Origin: Prevotella sp. UBA7764
GTDB taxonomy: Bacteria > Bacteroidota > Bacteroidia > Bacteroidales > Bacteroidaceae
Direction: 5' to 3'
Assembly: GCA_002481295.1 (NCBI GenBank)
Contig: DLDU01000028.1
Coordinates: 1-15,840, forward strand
DNA length: 15,840 nucleotides
Positions 6,798 to 15,500 of this stretch are shown here, piece after piece; within the stretch, counting starts at the first letter, position 1; each line of letters opens with the position of its first letter. Both the position numbers and the translations under genes were made by a program. The notes under the pieces are model-generated. The model saw nothing but the letters and a program-made list of their open reading frames with translations. It had not been told where the DNA came from and did no database searches.

Positions 6798-7682
6798 ATG
6801 TCAAAGACCATTCACTTCACAAAGATGCACGGGGCTGGTAATGACTATATATACGTCAACACCTTATCATATAATATCCCCGATCCGAGCTCAGCCTCCA
6901 TCGCATGGAGCAAGCCGCATACGGGCATTGGCAGCGATGGACTGGTGCTTATTGGCAAACCGAAGGACGAGGAGAAAGCCGACTACTCGATGCGCATCTT
7001 CAATGCCGATGGTTCTGAAGCTATGATGTGCGGAAATGCTAGCCGGTGCATCGCCAAGTATCTTTATGAGAAAGGTATCACCGACAAGACTACGATCAGA
7101 TTGGAGACACTTTCCGGAGTGAAGATCCTCAGCCTGCATCTGAAAGCTGACAAAGTGGAGAGTGTCACAGTAGATATGTTAGAGCCTGCCTTTGATGTCA
7201 AAGAGCAATTCACCGGGCATACACCCGACGAGCTGGACAGCGTCAAAGCCTTGTCTGACCACGTCCTACGGACAGAAGACGGAAAGCCCAAGAGTCTCTT
7301 CGTGAGTATGGGCAACCCACATTACGTCATCTTCGTGGACGATGTACAGCACATGGATATCACAACGTTAGGAAAGATATTGGAGAGAGAGAAAGTCTTC
7401 CCGCAGCGATGCAACATTGAGTTTGCGCAGCTTGTGGGTGAAGGCAAGCTCCGCACCCGTGTCTGGGAACGGGGCAGCGGCATCACCATGGCTTGCGGCA
7501 CAGGCGCTTGCGCCACAGCCGTAGCCGCCGCAAAGCTCGGTGTCTGCGGCAGACACGCTGTCATCGCCATGGACGGCGGCGATCTCGACATCACATGGAG
7601 TCCGAACGACAACCATGTATATATGACCGGACCGGCTGCCTTCGCCTTTGAGGGCGACATAGAATTGCCGGAAGATAAATAA
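6798..7682 (+). CDS. dapF: Diaminopimelate epimerase
   Basis: This 294-residue cytosolic enzyme interconverts LL- and meso-diaminopimelate, the step that supplies the cross-linking residue of peptidoglycan and the precursor of lysine. It needs no cofactor and uses two cysteines as acid and base: both are present, Cys78 in MMCGNASRC and Cys233 in [12 protein letters not shown]. The N-terminal motif [11 protein letters not shown] and the segment MGNPHYVIF are also typical, and the length is normal for the family. The ATG at 6798 is supported by the start [16 protein letters not shown] and by the promoter 50 bases upstream. The next gene, dapL, begins 71 bases later and makes the substrate of this enzyme. 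Confidence 0.96.
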   Translation: MSKTIHFTKMHGAGNDYIYVNTLSYNIPDPSSASIAWSKPHTGIGSDGLVLIGKPKDEEKADYSMRIFNADGSEAMMCGNASRCIAKYLYEKGITDKTTIRLETLSGVKILSLHLKADKVESVTVDMLEPAFDVKEQFTGHTPDELDSVKALSDHVLRTEDGKPKSLFVSMGNPHYVIFVDDVQHMDITTLGKILEREKVFPQRCNIEFAQLVGEGKLRTRVWERGSGITMACGTGACATAVAAAKLGVCGRHAVIAMDGGDLDITWSPNDNHVYMTGPAAFAFEGDIELPEDK

Positions 7683-7753
7683 GCAGACACGCTGAGAGAC
7701 ATAGAAAACGATAATGACAAACTTAACACACAACATAAAAGGAATTTAAGCAT

Positions 7754-8992
7754 ATGGCATTAGTAAACGAACACTTCCTGAAATTACCCGGCAACTATTT
7801 GTTTGCCGACATTGCCAAAAGGGTCAACGCCTTCAAAGTGTCGCATCCCAAGGTCAAGGTAATCAGCCTAGGTATCGGCGATGTGACGCGGCCGTTGGCT
7901 CCTGTGGTCATCGAAGCTATGCACAAAGCTGTGGATGAGATGTCCAACAAGGCCACTTTCCGTGGCTATGGACCAGAGAGAGGTTACGACTTCCTGCGTG
8001 AGGCTATTCAGAAAAACGATTTCCTGCCAAGAGGTATCCACATTGATCTTAACGAGATCTTCGTCAACGACGGTGCGAAAAGCGACACCGGAAACATTCA
8101 GGAAATTCTGCGCTGGGACAACAACATCGGCGTGACGGATCCTATCTATCCCGTATATGTCGACTCCAATGCGATGATCGGACGCGCAGGAGTCTTCAAA
8201 AATGGCAAATGGACAGACGTCACCTATTTCCCATGTACGGCAGACAACAACTTCGTACCACAGATTCCTGACCGTCACGTGGACATGATTTACTTGTGCT
8301 ACCCCAACAATCCGACAGGTACTGTGCTTCCGAAAGAGGAACTTCGCAAGTGGGTGAACTTTGCACTGCGCAATGATTCCATCCTCTTCTACGATGCCGC
8401 TTATGAAGCATACATCACCGATCCGGAGATCCCCCACTCTATCTATGAGATCAAGGGCGCACGCAAATGCGCGATAGAGTTCCACAGCTACAGCAAGACG
8501 GCTGGCTTCACCGGTGTACGTTGCGGCTACACGATCATCCCGAAAGAGTTGACTGCCGTGACCGTTGACGGTAAGCAACGCGTCAATCTCAATCAGTTGT
8601 GGGATCGCCGACAGAGCACGAAGTTCAACGGAACAAGCTATATCAGCCAGCGCGCCGCCGAAGCCATCTACACACCAGAGGGCAAGAAACAGATCCAAGA
8701 GACCATAGACTACTACATGGAGAACGCAAAGATCATGCGCGAGACGCTTAGCAAACTCAGCTATAAGGTCTATGGCGGTGTCAACGCTCCTTATCTGTGG
8801 GTCAAGACGCCCGACGGCATGGACAGCTGGAAGTTCTTCGAGCAACTTCTCTACGGATGCGGCGTTGTCTGCACACCGGGTGTGGGCTTCGGACCAAGCG
8901 GCGAAGGCTATTTCCGCCTGACGTCCTTTGGCAACCGTGAAGACGTACGTGAGGCTATGCGACGCATCGCCGAGTGGTCACTGAAGAAGTAA
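7754..8992 (+). CDS. dapL: LL-diaminopimelate aminotransferase
   Basis: This 412-residue PLP enzyme makes LL-diaminopimelate directly from tetrahydrodipicolinate with glutamate as amino donor, replacing the DapD-DapC-DapE route. The PLP lysine is Lys248 in SYSKTAGFTGVRCGY. Other fold-type I marks are CYPNNPTG (182-189), FYDAAYEAY (212-220) and GYGPERGYDFLR (71-82). The start MALVNEHFLKLPGNYLF is typical of DapL rather than of aspartate aminotransferases, and the dapF neighbour supports the call. AAAGGAATTT lies a few bases before the ATG and might aid initiation. It is probably co-transcribed with dapF. In this window it links glutamate, the product of nitrogen assimilation, to cell-wall synthesis. 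Confidence 0.96.
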   Translation: MALVNEHFLKLPGNYLFADIAKRVNAFKVSHPKVKVISLGIGDVTRPLAPVVIEAMHKAVDEMSNKATFRGYGPERGYDFLREAIQKNDFLPRGIHIDLNEIFVNDGAKSDTGNIQEILRWDNNIGVTDPIYPVYVDSNAMIGRAGVFKNGKWTDVTYFPCTADNNFVPQIPDRHVDMIYLCYPNNPTGTVLPKEELRKWVNFALRNDSILFYDAAYEAYITDPEIPHSIYEIKGARKCAIEFHSYSKTAGFTGVRCGYTIIPKELTAVTVDGKQRVNLNQLWDRRQSTKFNGTSYISQRAAEAIYTPEGKKQIQETIDYYMENAKIMRETLSKLSYKVYGGVNAPYLWVKTPDGMDSWKFFEQLLYGCGVVCTPGVGFGPSGEGYFRLTSFGNREDVREAMRRIAEWSLKK

Positions 8993-9060
8993 AATATATC
9001 TGGAATGCAGCAGTAGCCGCGAGAAGCAGCAAGAAACTGCAGATGCAGAGAGAGACCCAC

Positions 9061-9081
9061 ATGTCGAAAGACATCGGTCTT
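9061..9081 (+). other. Two mutually exclusive short stems in the dapL-porin gap
   Basis: ATGTC-GAAA-GACAT (9061-9074, GNRA loop) and AAGAC-ATCG-GTCTT (9068-9081) share bases, so only one can form at a time. The rest of the 184-base gap 8993-9176 is purine-rich with repeated GAGA words, and I see no terminator or clear promoter. The stems are short and may be chance. Confidence 0.25.
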
Positions 9082-9176
9082 AAAGAGAAAACAGAGAGAA
9101 ACGCAAGTGAGAGAAAACGGCAGACTGTCTTTCAGGATCGTACTGCCAAAATATGAACAATTAAAAATAAGTCGTT

Positions 9177-9884
9177 ATGAAAAAGGTAAGAAGAATGATG
9201 TGTCTGGCTGCCATTGCCATGACAGCACTCACTGCAAGTGCTCAGGACAAAGTAGAAGGTACGATCAGTACCGATGTTGTCAACCAGTATATCTGGCGAG
9301 GACAAGACTTAGGCGACGTGAGCATCCAGCCAACGCTGGGCATAGCTTACAAAGGGTTTTCTCTATCTGCATGGGGCAATGTGGGCTTGTCTGACAAAGA
9401 CGACACCAAAGAGTTGGACCTCACTGCTACTTACACGACAGGAGGCTTCCACATTGGGGTGACAGACTACTGGTTCAATTCGCCCAACGACAAGTACTTC
9501 GCTTACAAGGCTCACGAGACGAGCCATGTGTTTGAGGGAAACATCGGTTACGACTTCGGTCCGCTGGCTGTCAACTGGTATACCAACTTCGCAGGAAACG
9601 ATGGAGTGAACAAAGACGGAGACCGAGCCTACTCGTCCTATTTAGAGTTGGCCGCACCTTTCAAACTGGCTTCTCTTGACTGGACCGCCACAGTAGGTGC
9701 CGTACCTTTCAGTACTTCGTTCTACGCCAAAGCCGACGGTTTCGCTGTCACGAACCTGGGATTGAAGGCTTGTAAAGACATCGAGATCACCAAATCCTTC
9801 TCTGTTCCGGTCTTCGCCGGCATTTATGCCAACCCCAGCACCCAGAAGGCTTACTTCACTTTCGGCTTCACTCTGCATCCATAA
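9177..9884 (+). CDS. Small outer-membrane porin-like protein (TorF/Gcw_chp-like)
   Basis: This 235-residue protein has a clear signal peptide: MKKVRR, a hydrophobic stretch, and TASA before Gln23 as the likely cleavage site. The mature part begins with GTISTDVVNQYIWRGQDLG, which resembles the start of the TorF/Gcw_chp family of putative porins. Strands alternating polar and aromatic residues follow throughout, and the chain ends in an aromatic strand, AYFTFGFTLHP, as outer-membrane beta-barrels do. The mature size (about 213 residues) would suit a barrel of roughly 8 to 12 strands. It sits 184 bases after dapL and 110 before glnN on the same strand. The substrate is unknown; passage of ammonium, amino acids or another small nitrogen compound is a guess from the neighbours. 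It could instead be a non-channel barrel. Confidence 0.7.
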   Translation: MKKVRRMMCLAAIAMTALTASAQDKVEGTISTDVVNQYIWRGQDLGDVSIQPTLGIAYKGFSLSAWGNVGLSDKDDTKELDLTATYTTGGFHIGVTDYWFNSPNDKYFAYKAHETSHVFEGNIGYDFGPLAVNWYTNFAGNDGVNKDGDRAYSSYLELAAPFKLASLDWTATVGAVPFSTSFYAKADGFAVTNLGLKACKDIEITKSFSVPVFAGIYANPSTQKAYFTFGFTLHP

Positions 9885-9896
9885 CCCACAACCGAC

Positions 9897-9913
9897 AGCA
9901 GGAACAGCCTGCT
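9897..9913 (+). other. Stem-loop just after the porin gene
   Basis: AGCAGG (9897-9902) pairs perfectly with CCTGCT (9908-9913) around a five-base loop, 12 bases past the stop codon. No U-tract follows, so it is not a standard terminator. It may mark the 3' end of a processed message. Confidence 0.35.
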
Positions 9914-9932
9914 AATAAAAACAAGAAACAAC

Positions 9933-9959
9933 GTGGTGACCTCCTCAGCGAGGCACCAC
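9933..9959 (+). promoter_or_regulatory. Strong stem-loop in the leader of glnN
   Basis: GTGGTG (9933-9938) pairs with CACCAC (9954-9959), and inside it CCTC (9940-9943) with GAGG (9950-9953), leaving one bulged A and a six-base loop: ten pairs, mostly G-C. It ends 35 bases before the glnN start and has no U-tract on the sense strand. Possible roles are attenuation, a protein-binding site or mRNA processing between the porin gene and glnN. No Bacteroidetes promoter box is clear in this gap. Confidence 0.5.
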
Positions 9960-9994
9960 CTCTATAAAGAACTTTAACATCAACATTAAGAAAT

Positions 9995-12184
9995 ATGAGT
10001 AGTTTACGATTTGATGCCGTCGCTGAGGCATCACGCAGAAAGCCCGTTGAGGTCATCTCACCGGTAGAGCGTCCTTCAGAATTCTTCGGCAAGAAAGTGT
10101 TCAACCGTCAGAAGATGTACAAATATCTTCCGTCGAAGGTGTATGACAAGCTTATCGATGTTATCGACAACGGTGCACAGCTCGACCGCAGCATTGCCGA
10201 TGCAGTGGCAGCAGGCATGAAGCAGTGGGCCGACGAAAATGGCGTCACACACTATACTCACTGGTTCCAGCCTTTGACAGAGGGAACGGCAGAGAAGCAC
10301 GATGCCTTTATCGAGCATGACGGCAAGGGCGGTATGATTGAGGAATTCTCCGGTAAGCTGCTCGTCCAGCAGGAGCCTGACGCATCCAGCTTCCCCTCCG
10401 GCGGTATCCGCTCGACCTTTGAGGCACGTGGCTACTCTGCTTGGGATCCTACATCACCTGTGTTTATCATCGACGACACGCTGTGTATCCCGACGATCTT
10501 CATTTCGTATACCGGTGAGGCACTGGACTACAAGGCACCTCTGCTGCGCGCGCTCCACGCCGTGAACGTTGCCGCTACCGATGTCTGTCATTATTTCTAT
10601 CCCGACGTGAAGAAGTGTATCAGCAACTTGGGATGGGAGCAGGAGTACTTCCTCGTCGACGAGGATCTCTATGCCGCACGTCCTGACCTTATGCTGACAG
10701 GCCGCACACTGATGGGCCACAGCTCTGCCAAGGACCAGCAGATGGACGACCACTACTTCGGAACCATTCCCGAGCGTGTTCAGGCCTTCATGAAAGACCT
10801 TGAGATTCAGGCTTTGGAGCTTGGCATTCCCTGCAAGACACGTCACAACGAGGTCGCTCCTAACCAGTTTGAGTGCGCCCCTATCTTCGAGGAAACCAAC
10901 TTGGCTGTCGACCACAACATGCTGTTGATGAGCCTGATGAAGAAGGTTGCCCGCAAGCATGGCTTCCAGGTACTGCTTCACGAAAAGCCTTTCGACGGTA
11001 TCAACGGTTCCGGTAAGCACAACAACTGGAGCCTTTCTACCGACACGGGCATCCTGCTCCACGGTCCAGGCAAGACTCCTGAGGACAACCTTCGCTTCAT
11101 GGTGTTCATCGTCGAGACGTTGATGGGCGTTTACAAGCACAATGGTCTGCTGAAAGCTTCTATCATGAGTGCTACCAACGCTCACCGTCTGGGTGCCAAC
11201 GAAGCACCTCCAGCAATCATCTCTTCCTTCCTTGGCAAGCAGGTTTCTGACATTCTTGACCATATCGAAAAGGCCGACAAGAAGGATCTGTTCAATATCA
11301 AGGGCAAAGAGGGCGTGACGATTGACATCCCTGAGATTCCTGATATCTTGCGCGACAACACTGACCGCAACCGTACTTCTCCATTTGCTTTCACCGGCAA
11401 CCGCTTTGAGTTCCGCGCTGTAGGTTCCGAGGCTAACTGCGCCAGCGCCATGATCGTACTGAACACAGCTGTCGCTGAGGCTCTGACTGACTTCAAGAAG
11501 CGTGTCGATGCTATCATTGCCAAAGGCGAAGACAAGTTCTCTGCTATCATCGACGTGTTGCGTTCTGACATCAAGACCTGCGCTCCTATCCACTTCGACG
11601 GCAACGGCTACAGCGACGAATGGGTTGCTGAGGCTGAGAAGCGCGGTCTGGACACCGAGAAGAGCTGCCCCGTGATCTTTGACCGCTACCTCGACGAGGC
11701 AAGCATCAAGATGTTTGAGTCGATGGGCGTGATGAAGGAGAACGAGCTGAAAGCACGTAACGAAGTGAAGTGGGAAACCTATACCAAGAAGCTTCAGATC
11801 GAGGCTCGTGTACTCGGAGACCTGAGTATGAACCACATCATCCCGGTTGCCACTCACTATCAGAGCCAGTTGGCCAAGAATGTGGAGAACATGATGGCTA
11901 TCTTCGGTGCTGAGGAAGGCAAGAAACTCAGTGAGCGCAACCTGAAGATCATTAAGGAAATTGCTGAGCGTACCTCCATCATTGAGAAGGGTGTAGAAGA
12001 CCTTGTCAATGCCCGTAAGGTCGCTAATAAGATAGAAGATGCCCGCGAGAAGGCTGTCGCCTACCATGACACTGTGGAGTCGAAGTTCCAGCCGATCCGT
12101 TATCAGATCGACAAGTTGGAGCTGGTAGTTGCCGACGAGCTTTGGACGCTGCCGAAGTATCGCGAGCTTCTGTTCATCCGATAA
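9995..12184 (+). CDS. glnN: Glutamine synthetase type III
   Basis: This 729-residue enzyme condenses glutamate and ammonia with ATP to give glutamine, the main entry of ammonium into metabolism. The length separates it from type I enzymes (about 450 residues) and fits the GSIII class first described in Bacteroides fragilis. GSIII marks in order: FPSGGIRSTFEARGYSAWDP (133-152), GWEQEYFLVD with the metal-binding glutamates (213-222), HNEVAPNQFE (284-293), NGSGKHNNWS (337-346, with His342), and NRTSPFAFTGNRFEFR (459-474) with GSEAN soon after. A long helical C-terminal part follows. GSIII enzymes are dodecamers of two stacked hexamers and are not adenylylated like enterobacterial GSI. It is the last gene before a strong terminator, and its 110-base leader contains stem-loops. 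Confidence 0.97.
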   Translation: MSSLRFDAVAEASRRKPVEVISPVERPSEFFGKKVFNRQKMYKYLPSKVYDKLIDVIDNGAQLDRSIADAVAAGMKQWADENGVTHYTHWFQPLTEGTAEKHDAFIEHDGKGGMIEEFSGKLLVQQEPDASSFPSGGIRSTFEARGYSAWDPTSPVFIIDDTLCIPTIFISYTGEALDYKAPLLRALHAVNVAATDVCHYFYPDVKKCISNLGWEQEYFLVDEDLYAARPDLMLTGRTLMGHSSAKDQQMDDHYFGTIPERVQAFMKDLEIQALELGIPCKTRHNEVAPNQFECAPIFEETNLAVDHNMLLMSLMKKVARKHGFQVLLHEKPFDGINGSGKHNNWSLSTDTGILLHGPGKTPEDNLRFMVFIVETLMGVYKHNGLLKASIMSATNAHRLGANEAPPAIISSFLGKQVSDILDHIEKADKKDLFNIKGKEGVTIDIPEIPDILRDNTDRNRTSPFAFTGNRFEFRAVGSEANCASAMIVLNTAVAEALTDFKKRVDAIIAKGEDKFSAIIDVLRSDIKTCAPIHFDGNGYSDEWVAEAEKRGLDTEKSCPVIFDRYLDEASIKMFESMGVMKENELKARNEVKWETYTKKLQIEARVLGDLSMNHIIPVATHYQSQLAKNVENMMAIFGAEEGKKLSERNLKIIKEIAERTSIIEKGVEDLVNARKVANKIEDAREKAVAYHDTVESKFQPIRYQIDKLELVVADELWTLPKYRELLFIR

Positions 12185-12227
12185 GCAAGGACAATCTATT
12201 TCTTTTATTGGTTGTTTAAGTTTGCTT

Positions 12228-12261
12228 GGTGCTTTTGCCGTGAGGCAAGGGCACCTTTTTT
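12228..12261 (+). terminator. Strong intrinsic terminator of glnN
   Basis: Twelve bases (12228-12239) pair with twelve (12244-12255) without a gap, two pairs being G-U, around the GNRA-type loop GTGA. Six T (12256-12261) follow directly. It lies 43 bases after the glnN stop. Confidence 0.92.
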
Positions 12262-12279
12262 ATGCATATATATAATGAA

Positions 12280-12477
12280 CAACAGACGTATATTTAATAA
12301 GGAGCATACATCTGGCGAATAGCAAACACAGATCTTGTTAATACCAAGCACACAACTGGTTAATAACAATCACAGATTTACTCAACTGCAATCGAGCCCA
12401 TGCTCAACAAGAATCATCGGTAAATCAAATAGAAGGCAAATAGCTGATGAACAAAAATCACGAACATAGCAAAGTGA
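12280..12477. repeat. Degenerate tandem array, nine units of 22 bases
   Basis: Written in rows of exactly 22 from 12280, nine units align without gaps. Column 4 is C in 9 of 9 (12283, 12305 and every 22 bases to 12459), columns 17-18 are AA in 9 of 9, columns 2, 5 and 12 hold A, A and T in 8 of 9, and columns 1 and 20 hold A in 7 of 9. The consensus is AANCACANA, a less fixed middle containing CT, then AATA. The array fills the strip between the convergent terminators of glnN and the tricorn-type protease gene. 22 is not a multiple of three and there is no start codon with a long frame, so it is not coding. The last unit forms one arm of the protease-gene terminator. Origin and role are unknown. 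Confidence 0.7.
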
Positions 12478-12498
12478 AACTCTACTATATTCGTGATT
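12453..12498 (-). terminator. Intrinsic terminator of the tricorn-type protease gene
   Basis: AATCACGAA (12456-12464) pairs perfectly with TTCGTGATT (12490-12498); after one mismatch ATAG (12466-12469) pairs with CTAT (12485-12488). On the minus strand the stem is followed by a T-run (the A-run 12453-12457 on the plus strand). It begins 30 bases past the protease stop codon. Confidence 0.8.
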
Positions 12499-12528
12499 AC
12501 CAGTAAGCTTTGACAGGAATAAAAGCCG

Positions 12529-15500
12529 TTATTTCAGCATTGTCTCTACAGCTTTCTTGAGCTGTTCGTCGTCTCCTTTGAGATAATCTTCAGGGGTATT
12601 ATAGACCTCCACGTCAGGATCGAGCTGATGATTCTCACCATATTGCCCGTTCATATCACGGCATCCGACCTGCGGAATGCCAAAGACAAGACTACGGTCC
12701 ATCTGTGTCTCCCACCAGACAGCAGTCATCGTACCGGCCACCGGCGTGCCAACGAGTTTGCCAATGCCCAGGGTCTTATACACAAACGGGAAGCCGTGAC
12801 CATTGCTGTAGTCATCTTCGCAGATCATCACGCAAGAAGGCTTCACCCATTTGTTCCAAGGATCACGTCCAACGTATTTGCCGTGAGCGATGAACTCCTG
12901 ATATTCTTTTCCACTGAGCAGCGTGCAGAGATCATCGTGAAGCCATCCTCCACCATTGTGGCGCTCGTCGATGATCGCAGCCTTGCGGTTGTGGTTCTTG
13001 TCACTGAGCAGTTCGCTGAATACCGTGCGGAAGCTCTCGCTGTCCATCGCCTTGACATGCACGTAAGCCAGTTGCCCATGCGACAGCGAGTCGACGAGAT
13101 CACGGTTGTGGTCCACCCAGCGTTTATAGAGCAGTTCACGCTGCGCATTGCGTGAGATCGGGCGCACCTGAACGTCAAAGTGTTTGTTCGTCTTTGGATT
13201 AAAAACGCTCACTCGCAGATCCTTTCCGGCACGACCGTCCATCAACGATGTATAGTCTGAGTTTCTGAGAATGCGTTGTCCGTCTATCTTCTCGATGATG
13301 CAGCCGGGCGTGACACCTGTATTTCTTACGGCAAAAGGCCCGCGCTTGATCACCTCCGCTACCTTCAGTCCATCGCCCCGATAGTGGCTGTCATAGAGCA
13401 GACCCAGTTCAGCTGTCTGCAACGACGCACCATTGGGATAGTAGCGGCAGCCCGTATGTGAGGCGTTGAGCTCGCCGAGCATCTCCGAGGCCATCTCACT
13501 GAAGTCGAAATTGTTGTTGATATACGGCAGGAAGCGGGCGTAGTTGTCATGATAGCCTTGCCAGTCGACGCCATGTAGTTTCGGATCATAGAACTTATCC
13601 TTCACCTGTTGCCAGATATGATCGAAGAGATAGCGGCGCTCCTGATAAGGCTTGTCGTTGAAGCGTGCCTCAAAGACTACATCCTTGATTTCGCTTTTTG
13701 CCAGGTCGATCTTCTTGATTCTTCCCTCGCTCATCGCAAAGAGACTCTTGAAAGTGCTGTCGGCCTGCAGGTCACCGCCATTGACTTTCTTCATCACGAG
13801 CGTGGTCTTCCCCTCACGCATCTCATGCCGCCAAAGGTCATAGCCGTCCTCAAAGCGAGCCTCATAATAGAGCGTATCACCACCGGGCGAGAGGATGAAG
13901 TCGCCAAGATCCGATGAGTTGACGGTCAGACGGACGATGCGGTCACGACAATTCTCCGTGTCAAAGCGCAAAGGCTTCGCTTTGACATCCTTCTCACCTT
14001 TCTTCTGCGGCTTCTTGCCTTTTTTGTTTTTCTTCTTACCCTTAGCCTCATCCTCCTCCTTTTTCTTTTCTTTCTGTGCTTCGTCGAAGCGCTCCTTCTC
14101 CTCCTTAGTCATCAGGAACCGCTCATAAGCATCGAGGTCCAGGAACATCAGATAGACATCCTGCTCAGCACCCCAACTGCCATGACTGCGGTAACCGGCA
14201 CGGTCTGAGGCGAAGGCGATGGCCTTTCCACCCAAAGCCCAGCGTGCCGCGCCGTCGTTGTATCCGCTTTCCGTGAGGTCCACGACCTTTTGCGAACCGT
14301 CGGCAGGCACCAGGGCGACATCGGCATTGTTCCATCCACCATTACCAATATAGTTGGTGATGATCCAGCGCGAGTCGGGACTCCACTGATAGTCAATGTC
14401 TCCATCAGAATATGAGAAGATATATTTGCCGTCCATGAGCGTCTTGACAACATGGTTCTTTACATCGACAGACTTCAGCGTACCACGATCTTCGACAAAC
14501 GCCACCGTCTTACCGTCAGGACTGAACTTCGGCATGAACGAGGTCCGGTTGCTCTTCACAAGTTGTTCCTCCACCAAGTCGCCGGCATAGGTAAACTGTT
14601 TCTCCTTGGCATCTTTGATCTTTGTCATATATACCTGCCAAAGACCGTTGCGCTCAGAGGCGTAGACGAGTGAGCGTCCGTCGGGCGAGAAGCTGAGGTT
14701 TCTCTCCTGCTCTGGCGTATCGGTAATCTGCTTCGTCGTCTTATAGTCGGTAGAGGTGACAAAGACATCGCCGTGATCGATAAACGCAATCTCCTTGCCC
14801 GAGGGTGAGAGACAGAACTCCGTGGCGCCACCTGTCAGTGTGCGGCGCACCACATCCTTGTCGTTAGAGTCTGCAACTATCGAGACGTTGACCTTCTGTG
14901 GCTGCTGTCCGGGTACAAGCGTATAGAGTTCCCCATTCTGTGAGAAGCAGAGTTTTCCTCCCTTCGAAGCAGAGAGGAAGCGCACCGGATTACCACTGAA
15001 ATGGGTCAGCTGCGTCGCGCTGTTGCCCTGCAAAGGTCGTTGATAGACGTTGAACGTACCGTCCTGCTCAGACAAATACCAAAAGCCGTCACCCTTGCTG
15101 TTCCACACTGGATTGCGGTCCTCACCCTTGAACGATGTCAGCTTCGTGAACTTGCCATTGTCATCGAGCCAGATGTCACGTGTGATAGGAGAAGTATGGT
15201 GTTTCCGCCACGTGTCCTCATAGCCTTTCTTGTCGTGATAGAGAATCTGTCCCTTGGCGTTGAGACTCATGTCTTCCATCGTGATGTCGGAAAACTTCAC
15301 CGGTCGTGAGCCGTTGACGTCGACTTCATAGACCTGCGGGAATTGTCGTGACGGGAAGATGATCGACTTCGGCTCTGTCCACAGAGCAGCCGAGAAAAGC
15401 ACGTGACTGTTGTCGCGCCAAATGATCGGCGTCTCGTCGCCGCTGTCCGTCGTCAGCCGTTTGGGCGTACCTCCGTCTTTACTCATGACATAGATGTCCA

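Noticed and set aside
7868..8845. A 325-codon open frame on the minus strand opposite dapL
   Set aside because: Antisense to a complete DapL with all catalytic motifs; no recognisable protein features.
9061..9156. A 31-codon frame, MSKDIGLKEKTERN onward, in the dapL-porin gap
   Set aside because: Very short, made mostly of GAGA-type sequence, and overlapped by small hairpins; no evidence for translation.
10454..12067. A 537-codon open frame on the minus strand opposite glnN
   Set aside because: It is fully antisense to an unmistakable GSIII gene, its translation shows no family motif, and it arises from the codon bias of glnN.
12280..12477. The 22-base array as a CRISPR
   Set aside because: CRISPRs have near-identical repeats and unrelated spacers of about 30 bases; here units abut, are degenerate, and there are no cas genes.
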